Assembly (NCBI GenBank): GCA_039654915.1
Contig: CM077593.1
Location: forward strand, 38,720,501-38,784,500
DNA: 64,000 bases
Direction: 5' to 3'
Origin: Aquilaria yunnanensis
Taxonomy: Eukaryota; Streptophyta; Magnoliopsida; Malvales; Thymelaeaceae
A model generated the notes under the pieces. That model was not told where the DNA came from. It saw only the letters and a program-made list of their open reading frames with translations, and made no database searches. Shown here in pieces: positions 22,779 to 33,413 of the stretch. A program made the position numbers and the translations under genes. Every line of letters starts with the position of its first letter. Within the stretch, counting starts at the first letter, position 1.

Positions 22779-24798
22779 TCATTCTTTTACAAACACCTTT
22801 CTTACCTCGGCTTGGTCGATGAAGACCTCTGCATCTCCATCCTTGGTGGCGAATGTGACAGTCAAGTACTTCACATCGGGGCGAATGTGCAGGTTCCCCT
22901 GAGTCTGCCTTCCAAGGATGGCGTTGTACGAAGACGGGACATCCATGACGATGAATCTTGCCACTGTGGACGCGTACAACTCAGCTGCTCCGTCTACCGA
23001 AGTGCCTTTCATCATCAAGGGGAGGTCGATCCATCCGAGGACGGGTAGTTCGGATGGCCCAACGCCGAAGGTGGGCGTGGTGACAGGTTTAAGCTCGCTG
23101 CTGGAGATGCCCAAGCTCGGCAGAAAGTGCGAGAATAGGACGTCAGCATTTGAGCCATCATCAAGCAACACTCTCTTGACGTCCCAGTTCCCTATTCTCG
23201 CCATTATCAGCAGCGGGTCGTCGTGGGGGAAGACGACGGTGGAGCCATCTTTGCGAGCCAGTTTCTTTGATGGACTTTGATACTACATAACTGCAATTTC
23301 TCTGGCCTTCCGCTTTCTTTCCGAGGATGGGAGCCCCGTGGTGATGGTTTGGATGACCCCTACTGGAGGTGGAAGGCGCCTTTTTGGACTTCTGTTTCTC
23401 CGCCTGTCGGAGTCATAGTCCTCGTTTTCGGCCCTCTCTTCCTCCTCTTTTCTGCCTTTTGGGGAGGGCATCCGCAGGTATTTGCGAAGTTGGCCCTGTT
23501 TGATCAGTGACTCTATGTACTTCTTCAGCTGGAAGCAGTCTTCGGTGTCATGACCGTGGTCGCGATGAAACTGGCAGAACTTCTTGGCATTCTTCTTATT
23601 ATCGGCGGCCATGGCCTTTGGCCGCCGAATCTGCGTCCCTTGCCTTCCAGCGCCATGAGAATGTTGGTCCGTGTCGTGCTCAAGGGCGTGAAACTTTGAG
23701 GTTCCTTCCTCGCATTCGTCGTGGTCGGCCTGTGTCTTCAGAAAGATGCCGAGCTTGCTGACTGGACCCTTCGGCGCGGTGATGATCAAGCTTCGGCCCC
23801 GCCATCCTCAATTCCTCGGCTGTCATGTGCTGCTCTGCCCTTCGGTAAAATTCTCCGAGGGTCTCCGGGGGGTCCTTTGAGAACTCGTAGAACAGCTGTG
23901 AGTCACGCCGAAGGCCCCGTGTCATAGCGAGGATGCGGATTTCGGGCCGGAAGTCCGGGACGCTGAGTGCTTCCCTGTTGAATCGTTCCACATAGTCTCG
24001 GATTGTCTCTTCGTTTCTCTGCTCTATGTCGAACATCTGCACAGGCATTTTGGCCGTCGGCCTGCTCCCAATGAACTGCTGGGTGAAGGCTGTGGACAAC
24101 TCCTGGAACTCAGTCATAGTCCCTGGGGGCAAGGAATTGTACCATGCTGTTGCTGGGCCCGTGAGGGTGACTTCGATGCATTCGCACATGGTAGCGTCAT
24201 CAGCTCCGTGCGTTATCATGCTCCATCTGTACTTCGTCAGATGGGCCTGTGGATCAGTCTGGCCATCATAGATCTCCAGCCTAGGTACTCTGAACTCGCC
24301 TGGCATAGCTGCCTCAACGACGGCGCGAATAAACGGGGAGTCATCTTCGCATAATGCCCCCGACAGCCTGTCCCAAACGGGTTTTCTGGCCACTTGCTTC
24401 TCCACTCTGTCCAGCCGTGCCAATATCCTTTCCATAAGCGCAGTGGCGCTAGGACCATTTTCGCGGGAGGGAGATCGACGGCGCCTCTTCGGGGAGCGAG
24501 TTCGGCGCGGAGGGGTCAGGGACCTCGCCTCGGGCGACGAACTGCTTCGCTGTGAGACTCTCGGTCGCTTGGACCCGGTTTGTCCCACAGGCCGTTTCCC
24601 GAGGGCTATATCTTCTGTGGATGATTCTCCGCGAGGCTCTCCACTTCCTGAACTGCGGTATGTAGACTTGGGGCTTCTCTCCCGAGGGCCTGCTGATGAG
24701 GAGGGTTTCTGGGCCTGTGACTGCTGTGGCCATCTTCGGTCGATCTGCTGAGTCATTTCAGCAACGACCGAGCGCTGAAAGTCCCTGAAGAAGCTCAT
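22779..24798 (-). pseudogene. Element B gag and protease
   Basis: Gag runs from the ATG at 24798 (MSFFRDFQRS) with a Ser/Arg-rich region, the Retrotrans_gag domain and the zinc-knuckle-like CQFHRDHGHDTEDC. Two missing T residues near 23645 and 23703 shift the frame. A TAG at 23281-23283 (GAG in A) precedes the protease, which carries LLDDGSNADVLF and ends at 22779. The open frame also continues upstream into the LTR as in A. Gag, protease and RT would be one fused frame in the ancestral element. Confidence 0.88.
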
Positions 24799-24949
24799 GG
24801 TGATTACCAGAGGGCGATCTTCCTCGCGCGTAGAAGTCTCTGGGAATGTCTGCTCAGCGGCTGGTTGTATCTCAGGCACGGACGAGGACCTTGGGAGTCC
24901 CTTGTCCTTAGAACGCCGAGTCTCAACGACGGCGATTTGCAAGCGGGTT

Positions 24950-24965
24950 CCCACAGACGGCGCCA
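24950..24965 (-). promoter_or_regulatory. Primer-binding site of element B
   Basis: TGGCGCCGTCTGTGGG on the minus strand, two bases from the 5' LTR, identical to A and C. Confidence 0.7.
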
Positions 24966-24967
24966 AA

Positions 24968-25833
24968 TGATGGCCTGGGGCCTCATCGTTGTGAGTCATG
25001 ATGACTGTTGAAGAGACTTCTAGGAGGAAGAACGCCTGGAAGGTGGATCGCCCCAAGGAGAGTACCTGAAAAGCTGGTAAACAGGGTTAGGAGGGCCCCG
25101 GAGTGTTTTTCCGGGGGGGAGCCTCCGACACCCAAGTTAGTGGTGGCCGGAAAAAGGAGAAAGTCACTAGCTCAAAGAGAAAGGCAGAAAAGTCTCGCCT
25201 GGTATTTTCTCAGAGTGTGGGAGCTGTATCTCCGGCCAACCAACCTCCTGTCAAGTATTTATTTCCTGTATATATAGGAATACCTAGCCCGTTCAGATCA
25301 TGACACGTGTGCGGTCGGATGCTCCTGAACTTCTGGGCGTAGAGGACAGATAGTTGGTAACCAGATGGCCTCGAGCCTTGTGCTGAGACGGGCCATGATG
25401 TGATTCTGATGGCGTCTGGGCGTCAGGGCGGCTTTTTACGTCTGTGGTGGGACGTGTCAGAGGCTTCCTTAAATGCTTCCTTAAATGCTCCTGCCGTACT
25501 CTCGAGGTCCCTGGGCGAGGTCGTCCTCTAGTTCGGATAGAGCCTCTTCGGGAAGCATACCCTCAGTTCGGGGGTTCCCAGTTCCAGGGGGTTCCGCCTT
25601 CGGGGATATCATGTTCGGGCAGCAATGTCTGGTGCCACTTTTCTGAAGGCGCGCTGTTCACAACCTTGGGGGGCGAATAGAGTCCTCAAGTTTTACTGGC
25701 GTGCCGAGGCTCGGAGCTCTCCGGCTATCTCCCGAGGTGCATGATTCCACCTATTCCCGGGAAGCGCCAGTTCTTCTGGCCATTGTTGTGGCAGGGTGTT
25801 CGGCCAGATTGAGGCGATAGCCTTTGGCTATCA
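24968..25833 (-). repeat. 5' LTR of element B (866 bp)
   Basis: Plus strand TGATGGCC to GGCTATCA, followed by catat. Its U5 end encodes MTHNDEAPGHH in frame with gag. Confidence 0.95.
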
Positions 25834-27829
25834 CATATATATGTACATGCAAAAGTAGTCTACCTAGTACACATACATTGCTACATGCCATGATTCCAAA
25901 GTTTTCAAAACCAAGTTATGTTACAACCCAAAACATCTAGTGCTCAAACAGAACCTTAAGTATGCCATAAAGCAGCACACACTGCAGTACAAGTCCTATG
26001 GCCATAATCATGGTCATAAAGGTGAAAACTATTATCAGAGCAAGTGTCCACATATCCATTGCAGCCCACCTAGACAAGTCCCACTCTACAAGCCTGCATA
26101 ACTTAACACATAAGTCTCGACCAACTTAAAAAACAATACTTGTAATGTACAAAATTATCAAGCCAAGCACACATTGGCACATACCTTGGTACACAAGTAA
26201 AGCTGGCACAACACACTAGCAAACTCAAGCTATAGTAACTTAGGCCGAATATCCTTTCCTGAAAACAAATGTATGGGCAATGAGTACATTACTCAGTAGA
26301 GTTCACCATTATTACCAAGTCAATAAAGAGTTTATTTAGTTAAGCTGAGTGTATAACTCAAGGCTTAACCTCCTCAAGCTCATATTAACCTACAAAAATA
26401 AGACACAAAGACAAGAAAACCACAACATATATATACACATACTAGTATACCCGAGACATATAAGCCATAATAGCAAATAAATGGTTAGCAAGCACAAAGA
26501 ATCACTCAAGCACACAATGAACACACACACACACACCACAATGACCATTCGGCCAAGTACCATAACATGTGCCATTGTGCATTTTTGCACACAAAATTTC
26601 ACCATAAAGTCCACTTCCACTAGAGCTCCGAAATGCCTAGCAAATTGGCCCCATTCACTAGGATTTCTAGCACATGTCCATAGTCAATTAGCTAATCAAC
26701 AATCACAACCGAATCAATCTCAATAGCCCATCAAGTAACTAAGGTCATTTAGCAAATTTAACCATCACTTAGTTACTTTAAACACTTGAATCATGGTATA
26801 CTACCAAGTAATCAAGTAGTTTAGTGAACCCTACCTCAAATTAAGCTTGAGTAGCCTCGGTTTAGCTTGAGCCCGAAACATTTTTCTTTAACAATTGGCC
26901 TAACATATCACTAATTAGGCATTAATACTCCTTGTTCATGGAATCTATACCATGTATTCAAGGAAAACACAAAGGATTACCTTAATCCCAAGCTTGAAAT
27001 GTCTCAGACTCCATTGTTTCTTCAAGCCCAAAGCTCAAACTTGAGTTGCTAAGTGCCGAAACCAAGAATCCAAGCTTGCTTCCTTCTCCCAAGCTCCAAT
27101 TTGCCTCATTTGTGCTCAAATTCCAAACCCTCTCGGTGGAAGCGCAAGAACACAGCCAAGAACTAGTTTCGGCCAAGGAGAGGTAAGCCCGAAATGAAGG
27201 CAAAATGAGCTAATGGAAGCATGCATGTCCAGATACAAGCCACATGTAATAAAAGTGGCACTAACGCTAGCTTTCGGCCTCACCATTCTTGCATGGCGCC
27301 ATTTAGTCCTCCAAGACTCCATGGCCTTGTTTTAGTCATTAAAACATAAGCACTTTCAGCACTAATATCATTTCATGGCTTACAATGCCAAGCACTAACT
27401 CAAAAGAGTCCAACATGACCATTAATCCATGTATAATCCGGCCAAGTACTTGTACAAGTACTAGTTAAGTAAACCAAAGTAATGATGCCTTAACACCTTA
27501 GTGGGGAACATGATTTGACTTGTCATCATTAAAATCTACCAAAGTTGGCCTAGTATTGCACTAGCCACCATATAATTTTGCATGCATGCCCAAAAACTCC
27601 CACTCTAAAGTTGTAGTTTCATTAGCACCACTAGTTTCAGTGTGCATTTTAGTCCTCCTACTTTATTTTCTTGCAAATTTCTTATGGTCATTTTCTTTAT
27701 GCAATTAGGACCCGAAAGTCCTCATTTTAGCACAAACACCACTATGCCTTGCATTCACCATCTTTTATAGTGTTCCTCTTTATTTCCTTGGCCTAAACCA
27801 AGCACTTAGGTAATGAACCTAACACGAAG

Positions 27830-28596
27830 TCTATACTTAGACCTTTTCCGGGCTTTGTCAAGCCTTGGTGAAGACCCTCCTGACTTTCGCTTGGTCAATG
27901 AAGATTTCTGTATCTCCTTCTTTAGTTACGAAGGTGACTATTAAGTACTTTACATCGGGGGGATGTGGAGATTGCCTTGAGTTTGCCTTCTGAGGATGGC
28001 GTTGTATGATGAGGGAACATCAATGATAATGAATCTCATCATAACGGAGGTGAACAATTCCTCCTGACTCTGAGGCGAGGTCCATTTCAACATTAGGGGC
28101 AGATGTATCCAAGGACTAGAAGCTTGGATGGCCCAACCCCAAAGGTGGGGGAATTGACTGTGTTGAGGTTACCTTTTGAGATGCCTAATTTAGGCAGTAG
28201 GCGTGAGAAGATGACGTCTGTGTTAGAGCCATCATCCAGGAGTACTCTTTTGATGTCCCAACTCCATATCCTTGCCATGACAAGGAGTGGGTCATCATGG
28301 GGGAACTTTACTGTAGACCCGTCTCTGCGAATGAGCCTGTCTGGCGAGTTCCCATACTCCATTATGGAGATTTATCTTATCTTTCTTTTCCTCTCAGCCG
28401 AGGGTATCCCTGTAGTGATGGTTTGGATGACCCCTGCTGATGGCGGCAAATTTTTCGAGGACTTCGGTACCGACGTCTGTCGGAATCATAGTCCTCCTTG
28501 TCCCCCCTTCTTTGTTCTTCCTTTCTTCCTTTCGGAGAAGGTATCCACAAGTACCGGCGAAGTTCCCCTGCTTTATTAAAGACTCAATGTACTTCC
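27830..28596 (-). pseudogene. Element G protease and gag C-terminal remnant
   Basis: Minus-strand blocks encode the protease (28093-28362: VLLDDGSNTDVIF, SPTFGVGPS) and the gag tail (KKYIESLIKQG-like at 28394-28596), with frameshifts between them. The left end abuts the cgaag duplication of H, the right end the cttcc duplication of C. The gag tail continues at 39747. Confidence 0.82.
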
Positions 28597-29463
28597 TGAT
28601 GGCCCAAGGCCTCATCGTTGTGAGTCATGATGACTGTTGAGGAGACTTCTAGGAGGAAGAACGCCTGGAAGGTGGATCGCCCCAAGGAGAGTACCTGAAA
28701 AGCTGGTAAACAGGGTTAGGAGGCCCCCGGAGTGTTTTTCCGGGGGGGGAGCCTCCGACGCCCAAGTCAGTGGTGGCCGGAAGAAGGAGAAAGTCACTAG
28801 CTCAAAGAGAAAGGCAGAAAAGTCTCGCCTGGTATTTTCTCAGAGTGTGGGAGCTGTATATCCGGCCTGCCAACCTCCTGTCAAGTATTTATTTCCTGTA
28901 TATATAGGAATACCTAGCCCGTTCAGATCATGACACGTGTGCGGTCGGATGCTCCTGAACGTCTGGGCGTAGGGGACAGATAGTTGGTAACTAGATGGCC
29001 TCGAGCCTTGTGCTGAGACGGGCCATGATATGATTCTGATGGCGTCTGCGCGTCAGGGCGACTTTTTACGTCTGTGGTGGGACGTGTCAGAGGCTTCCTT
29101 AAATGCTTCCTTAAATGCGCCTGCCGTACTCCCGAGGTCCCTGGGCGAGGTCGTCCTCTAGTTCGGACAGAGCCTCTTCGGGAAGCCTACCCTCAGTTCG
29201 GGGGTTCCCAGTTCCAGGGGGTTCCACCTTCGGGGATATCATATTCGGGCAGCAATGTCTGGTGCCACTTTTCCGAAGGCGCGTTGTTCACAACCTTGGG
29301 GGGCGAATGGAGTCCTCAAGTTTTACTGGCGTGCCGAGGCTCGGAGCTCTCAGGCTATCTCCCGAGGTGCATGATTCCACCTATTCCCGGGAAGCACCAG
29401 TTCTTCTGGCCGTTGTTGTGGCAGGGTATTCGGCCAGATTGAGGCGACAGCCTTTGGCTATCA
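28597..29463 (-). repeat. 3' LTR of element C
   Basis: Plus strand TGATGGCC to GGCTATCA, 867 bp, nearly identical to the 5' LTR. Confidence 0.97.
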
Positions 29464-29478
29464 CATGCCCCCCTTTGG
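29464..29478 (-). promoter_or_regulatory. Polypurine tract of element C
   Basis: The minus strand reads CCAAAGGGGGGCATG immediately before the 3' LTR. Confidence 0.85.
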
Positions 29479-29963
29479 AAAGCCGAAGTGAAGACTTCGG
29501 TTTGCATCTCTTTCCGAGGTTGCCGTTGGGAGTCTTGTTGGGAAGCATAACCTGTTCCGAGGTCGCACCTTTTGCCCGAGGGTCTGGGCTGTTCGGCCTT
29601 GGCCTATTCTTTGGTGTCTCCAAGGCAAAGCCTGTACCGAAGATACTCCTCTTGCCCAAAAGTCATGGGCTGTTCAGCCATAGCCTGTCTCTTGGTGTCC
29701 TCGAGGTGGCCTGCTTTTTATTTCTGCAGGTCTGATGGCCAAGCGTGTCAGACTGAGCGGCGCGTCTCCATTTCTCAGGGATGTCAAACGACGTGTCCCA
29801 ATCAGGAGGCGTGTCCCGGTTTTCCAGGCACGTTTGGGGAGGCACGTCCCCCATTTCTGCGCAGCGGTTGACACGTGGCTTCTTGCCATTGGAGGAGAGG
29901 CGCGTCATTTACAGAGGGCGCGCCTTTTCGGGTGCAGCGGGCAGTTACGGCGACGGTTCGCAT

Positions 29964-30016
29964 CCAATGGGTACTTATGATGTTCTTTCGGTTACCCACC
30001 TTTGGCCTATAAATAG
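29964..30016 (+). promoter_or_regulatory. aORF promoter of element C
   Basis: CCAAT at 29964-29968 and TATAAATAG at 30008-30016, with the aORF ATG 287 bp downstream of the TATA end. The sequence from 29479 to 29963 (GC-rich, no ORF with support) is upstream leader shared with A and B. Confidence 0.62.
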
Positions 30017-30302
30017 CACATTCCATCATAAGTCCCACTTACTGTTTTTCTGCTCTTTTTCTGCTCTGCCCTCTGTTCTTGCGTTTTATCTTGCTTTCTG
30101 TGGCGGAGCTTCTTTAATCAGAGCTTTTTCCTACCAACTTTCACGACGGCGTCCTCAGGCAAATCTTTTGGTGGGTTTTGATTTCCAGAGTACTTGATTC
30201 CTCTGTTTTTCTGAGTTTTTCTGGAAAACTGTTGTTTTTTCCAAACTCGTCTTCTGAGTTTTTTCTGGAAACTATTTTCTTTTCCATCTCAAACTCTTTT
30301 TC

Positions 30303-32636
30303 ATGTCTGCGATGCCTGATCCCGAGAGCTGGAAACCTCTTCTGGCCCATCCTTGCTGTACCACCCCCGAAAAACTAGAGAGGTGGAAGAAAAAATTCTT
30401 TCTTTCGTCTTACGCTGTGACCAGACTGCCTCGTTCTAACCATTTTTCTTTTTCAAACCGTGGCGACGAGGTTACCGTCTTCCGAGCCCAACTAAAGGCC
30501 GGTCTTCGGTATCCTCCCCCGAAGGTGGTTTGCGAGTTCTGCCAATTCCATGGCATTGCTGTGAACCAGCTTCCCCCGAACGCGTACTGCTATTTTAATG
30601 CCTACCTCTGCATGTGTGGCGTGTTCGGGATAGAGCCCCACTTCATCATTTTCATGCAGTACTACAAGCTCTATGTGGTCCCGAAGGGTGGCTTCTATTT
30701 CCTGCTGCCTCGGGGATCCGGGAGCAAAAAATTCACCTTCACCTTCGACACGAAGGATAGCTGGCGGGGGTGGCAGCCTAAGTTCTTTTTCCTCAAGGTG
30801 GATAAGAACTGGTCTGATGTCCCGACCAGGTGGGCTCAGGGAGTGCTGAACGCAGACGTCGTTGATCCGAGGATGCTGCTGACCCCACCGTTGGCTTCTG
30901 TGTTCACGGATTTCGACGCCCGCATTCGGGCAGTCGCTGACTGGGCTCCCGAGGTCTCTCCTCGTGCTCTTTACCCCTTTCCTATCAACTGGAGGTTGAT
31001 GACCGAAGAAGTCCTTCGGGAACTGAAAGTGGTTAAGGAGCACGTGACCGACCTCAATATGCCCGCTCCCGCCATCGCCGGGAAGGACTCCTGGCTGGTC
31101 AAGCTCCTTAAGGGGGAGACTTCTTTCGAAACTTTTGCCGAAAGTGAGTAATCTTCCATCCCTTTATGCTTTTTCCTCGGACTTACGCTGATATTTCTTC
31201 TCTTTTTCAGAGATGGGCGATGGGGCTGCTGCTTATTACAAGGCCCTTTTTTCTGGCCAAGTGGAGAAGGGGGAGCAGACAAAGAAGGCGGCTTCCCGAA
31301 GAAGGAAGACGACAGGGGCGGGACCCTCGGCGAAACGAGCTAGGAAGGCTCTCCAGCCTTCTCAGCCAGAGCTTTTGGAAGAAGAAGCTGGCGAAGACGC
31401 TGGTCTTGTTGAAATTCCACCGGCCGAGGTCCCCGCTACTTCCGCCGAGGTGCCTCCTCCCGACCTCGAGGCCCCCAGAAACACTGTAGTGGTAGAAGTA
31501 CCCACCGCCGAGGAGCGGTACCGGCAGAAGGGTAAAGGTCTTTCTTCCGAGGGGCCCGAGGATCCCGAGGACACTGTCTCCGAGGTTCCTCCAGGTATGT
31601 CTTTAGGCGAAGTTCAGCTCCTTTTCCTTTCGCGAATTTTTCTTCTGCTCCTAACTTCCTTCTCACTTTCAGGGGAGCCTCTTACTGCTGGCTGGAGGGC
31701 CATTCATGAGAGGAAACGGGCCCTGCGCGATGCCACAATCCCTGAGGGGAAGATTCCCTTGGAGCCCTTTTGGACAATCACGGAGGATATGAATTTGTTC
31801 TCCGACGATTGTCCAAAGATGACCAAAGAGATTTCGAAGGGGATGACCACTGACGCCTCCTTCCGGGCCATTGCGGCGGCTCACCCGGGGGATAATACCC
31901 TCGCCGCAAAAGTCACCGAGCATGCTGCTCAGGTATAGTCTTTACACTTTTTTCCTCAATTTTCTAAGTGTTTAGACTTGTACTAACCTGGACTTTTGCC
32001 TTGCCGTAGCTGCTGGAGTACGCTGGTTATCTCCGAGTTCGGGTGGCCAGACAGGCTGCCTCCAAGGATGCGACTTCGCGGGAACTCAGTGAAGCGAAGG
32101 TGATCGCCAGCAACCAGTAGCTGACAGCGGATTGTTCTCAGCAACTTGCTGCCGTTCGGGAGGAGTTCTCGAAGAAAAGAGAAGAACTTGAAAAGGACTC
32201 CTCCCGGAAGATTGCCGACCTCGGCGACCAAGTAAAGGGGCTGCTCGCCGCCAACGAAGATCTTGTCAAGGACAAGGCTGTTTCCGACAGTCTTGCGTCG
32301 AGGTTGACGGACGAGAACACTGCTCTTCAAGCCGAGGTCGAGGCTTTGAAGAAGGAGTCCGGAGAGACGCTGGGGATAAGCGAGCTCGAAGAGGAGGTTG
32401 CTGAGCTGAGGGACGAGGTCAATGTCCTTGGCATTCAAAAACGTACTTCTGATGACATGGCCAAGGTCGCCTTTCAGGACGGCTTCTGCCTCGCTCGACA
32501 CCAGGTGCTGCAGAGGTTCCCAGATTTGGACCTCTCTTTTCTGGAGGGCCTAAATATTCCTGAGGGACCTCGGTGGCAGTGGTCCAGGGTCGAGCATCTG
32601 AAGCTTCCTGGTCTTCGTCCGCCCGGCTCTCCCTAG
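30303..32636 (+). pseudogene. Antisense aORF of element C, four exons, one nonsense codon
   Basis: Exons 30303-31143, 31211-31594, 31673-31932 and 32010-32636 join in frame to 2112 nt (703 aa) with intron phases 1, 1 and 0. Exon 1 (280 codons, no stop) carries the PF04195-like domain (EVTVFRAQLKAGLRYPPP, NQLPPNAYCYFNA, KFFFLKVDKNW). Exon 2 has KKAASRRRK and AKRARK, possibly nuclear-localising. Exon 3 has the GWRAIHERKRALRDA block. Exon 4 is coiled coil and ends FQDGFCLARHQVL to PGSP. A TAG at 32118-32120 (CAG in A) truncates the coiled coil, and 15 nt present in A are missing just upstream. Convergent with pol, about 780 bp apart. I infer a nuclear or RNA/DNA-associated role only from the basic patch. 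Confidence 0.83.
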
Positions 32637-33413
32637 TTTGTTTTAGGGCTCCTCTTATTTTTCTCCTTCGTGCTCCTTCTTTGGACACTTCTTTTGTAAG
32701 GCAGCGTTTGCTCTAAATGAACAATCTTTTCGGCTAAGTCCTTTCTTGCAAGTTTCTTCATTTCCACTGTCCCGAACACGTTTGCTTCAAGAGACTTTCA
32801 GAAAACCTGCAACCAAAGAAACTTTTTACCTTCCTTTGTCCCGAGCGTGCTCGCTCAAGAGACTTTCTGGAAAGTTTGTAAAAATTTGGCTAAGTCTTTT
32901 GCAGGCTTTTTGTTTCCTTTTAACCCGAACATGTTCGCTCAAGGGCCTTCGGAAAACCTTCAGCCAAATTTTTCTGTCTTCCTATTGTCCCGAGCATATT
33001 TGCTCAAGGGACTTAGGAAAATTTTCACGAGATTGCTCATTCCCTTTTTCCCGAGCACGTTCGCTCAAGGGTGTTCGAAAATTACCTCTGCTTTTGTTTT
33101 GGCGTGTACTTTTGCGAGATTCTTGCTTTCCCTTTTTCCCGAGCATGTTCGCTCAAGGGTGTTCAGAAAATTTTCTCTGCACTGATTATGCCGAGTACCT
33201 TTGCAAGATTCTTGTTTCCCATTTTTCCCGAGCATAGTGGCTCAAGGGACTTCGGGAAGTCACATCTGCTTTTTTCGTGGCGAGCACCTTCGCGGAATTC
33301 TGTCTTGGACAATTTGGTATACTTGAAAATTTTTCTCAAGACCATTCTTCTCTAGACCATTCTGTACTTAGAATATTTCTTGTACAATATATTTCTTCCG
33401 CTCAACCTTAGGC
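32637..33413. repeat. Convergent spacer of element C with hairpin repeats
   Basis: Seven degenerate CCCGAGC-loop-GCTCAAGGG units between about 32770 and 33256, as in A. No supported gene lies in this spacer. Confidence 0.75.

Larger units (their letters stand above)
17257..25833 (-). mobile_element. Tat-lineage element B, complete ends, aORF deleted (8.6 kb)
   Basis: B has LTRs 17257-18121 and 24968-25833, and catat duplications at 17252-17256 and 25834-25838. By eye the LTRs differ at roughly 17 sites (about 2 percent), older than C. The internal region matches A and C but lacks the whole aORF transcribed region: the sequence jumps at AATCTTTTGG (18819-18828). Gag-pol is broken by two 1-bp deletions and three stops. 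Confidence 0.93.
16690..27824. mobile_element. Solo LTR H (about 2.55 kb), interrupted by element B
   Basis: H begins TGTCACACC and ends CCTAACA, flanked by cgaag at 16685-16689 and 27825-27829. Removing B and one copy of its duplication leaves about 2.55 kb (16690-17256 plus 25839-27824) with no coding domains. Read on the minus strand it starts TGTTAGGTTC and aligns with LTR I (49225 onward), so H and I are the same family in opposite orientation. A short CA repeat lies at about 26521-26536. It resembles large chromovirus-type LTRs; that is inference. Confidence 0.82.

Noticed and set aside
30303..32636. aORF as a captured host gene
   Set aside because: It recurs at the same place in three copies of different age and matches a transposon-associated family; no other host-like context was seen.
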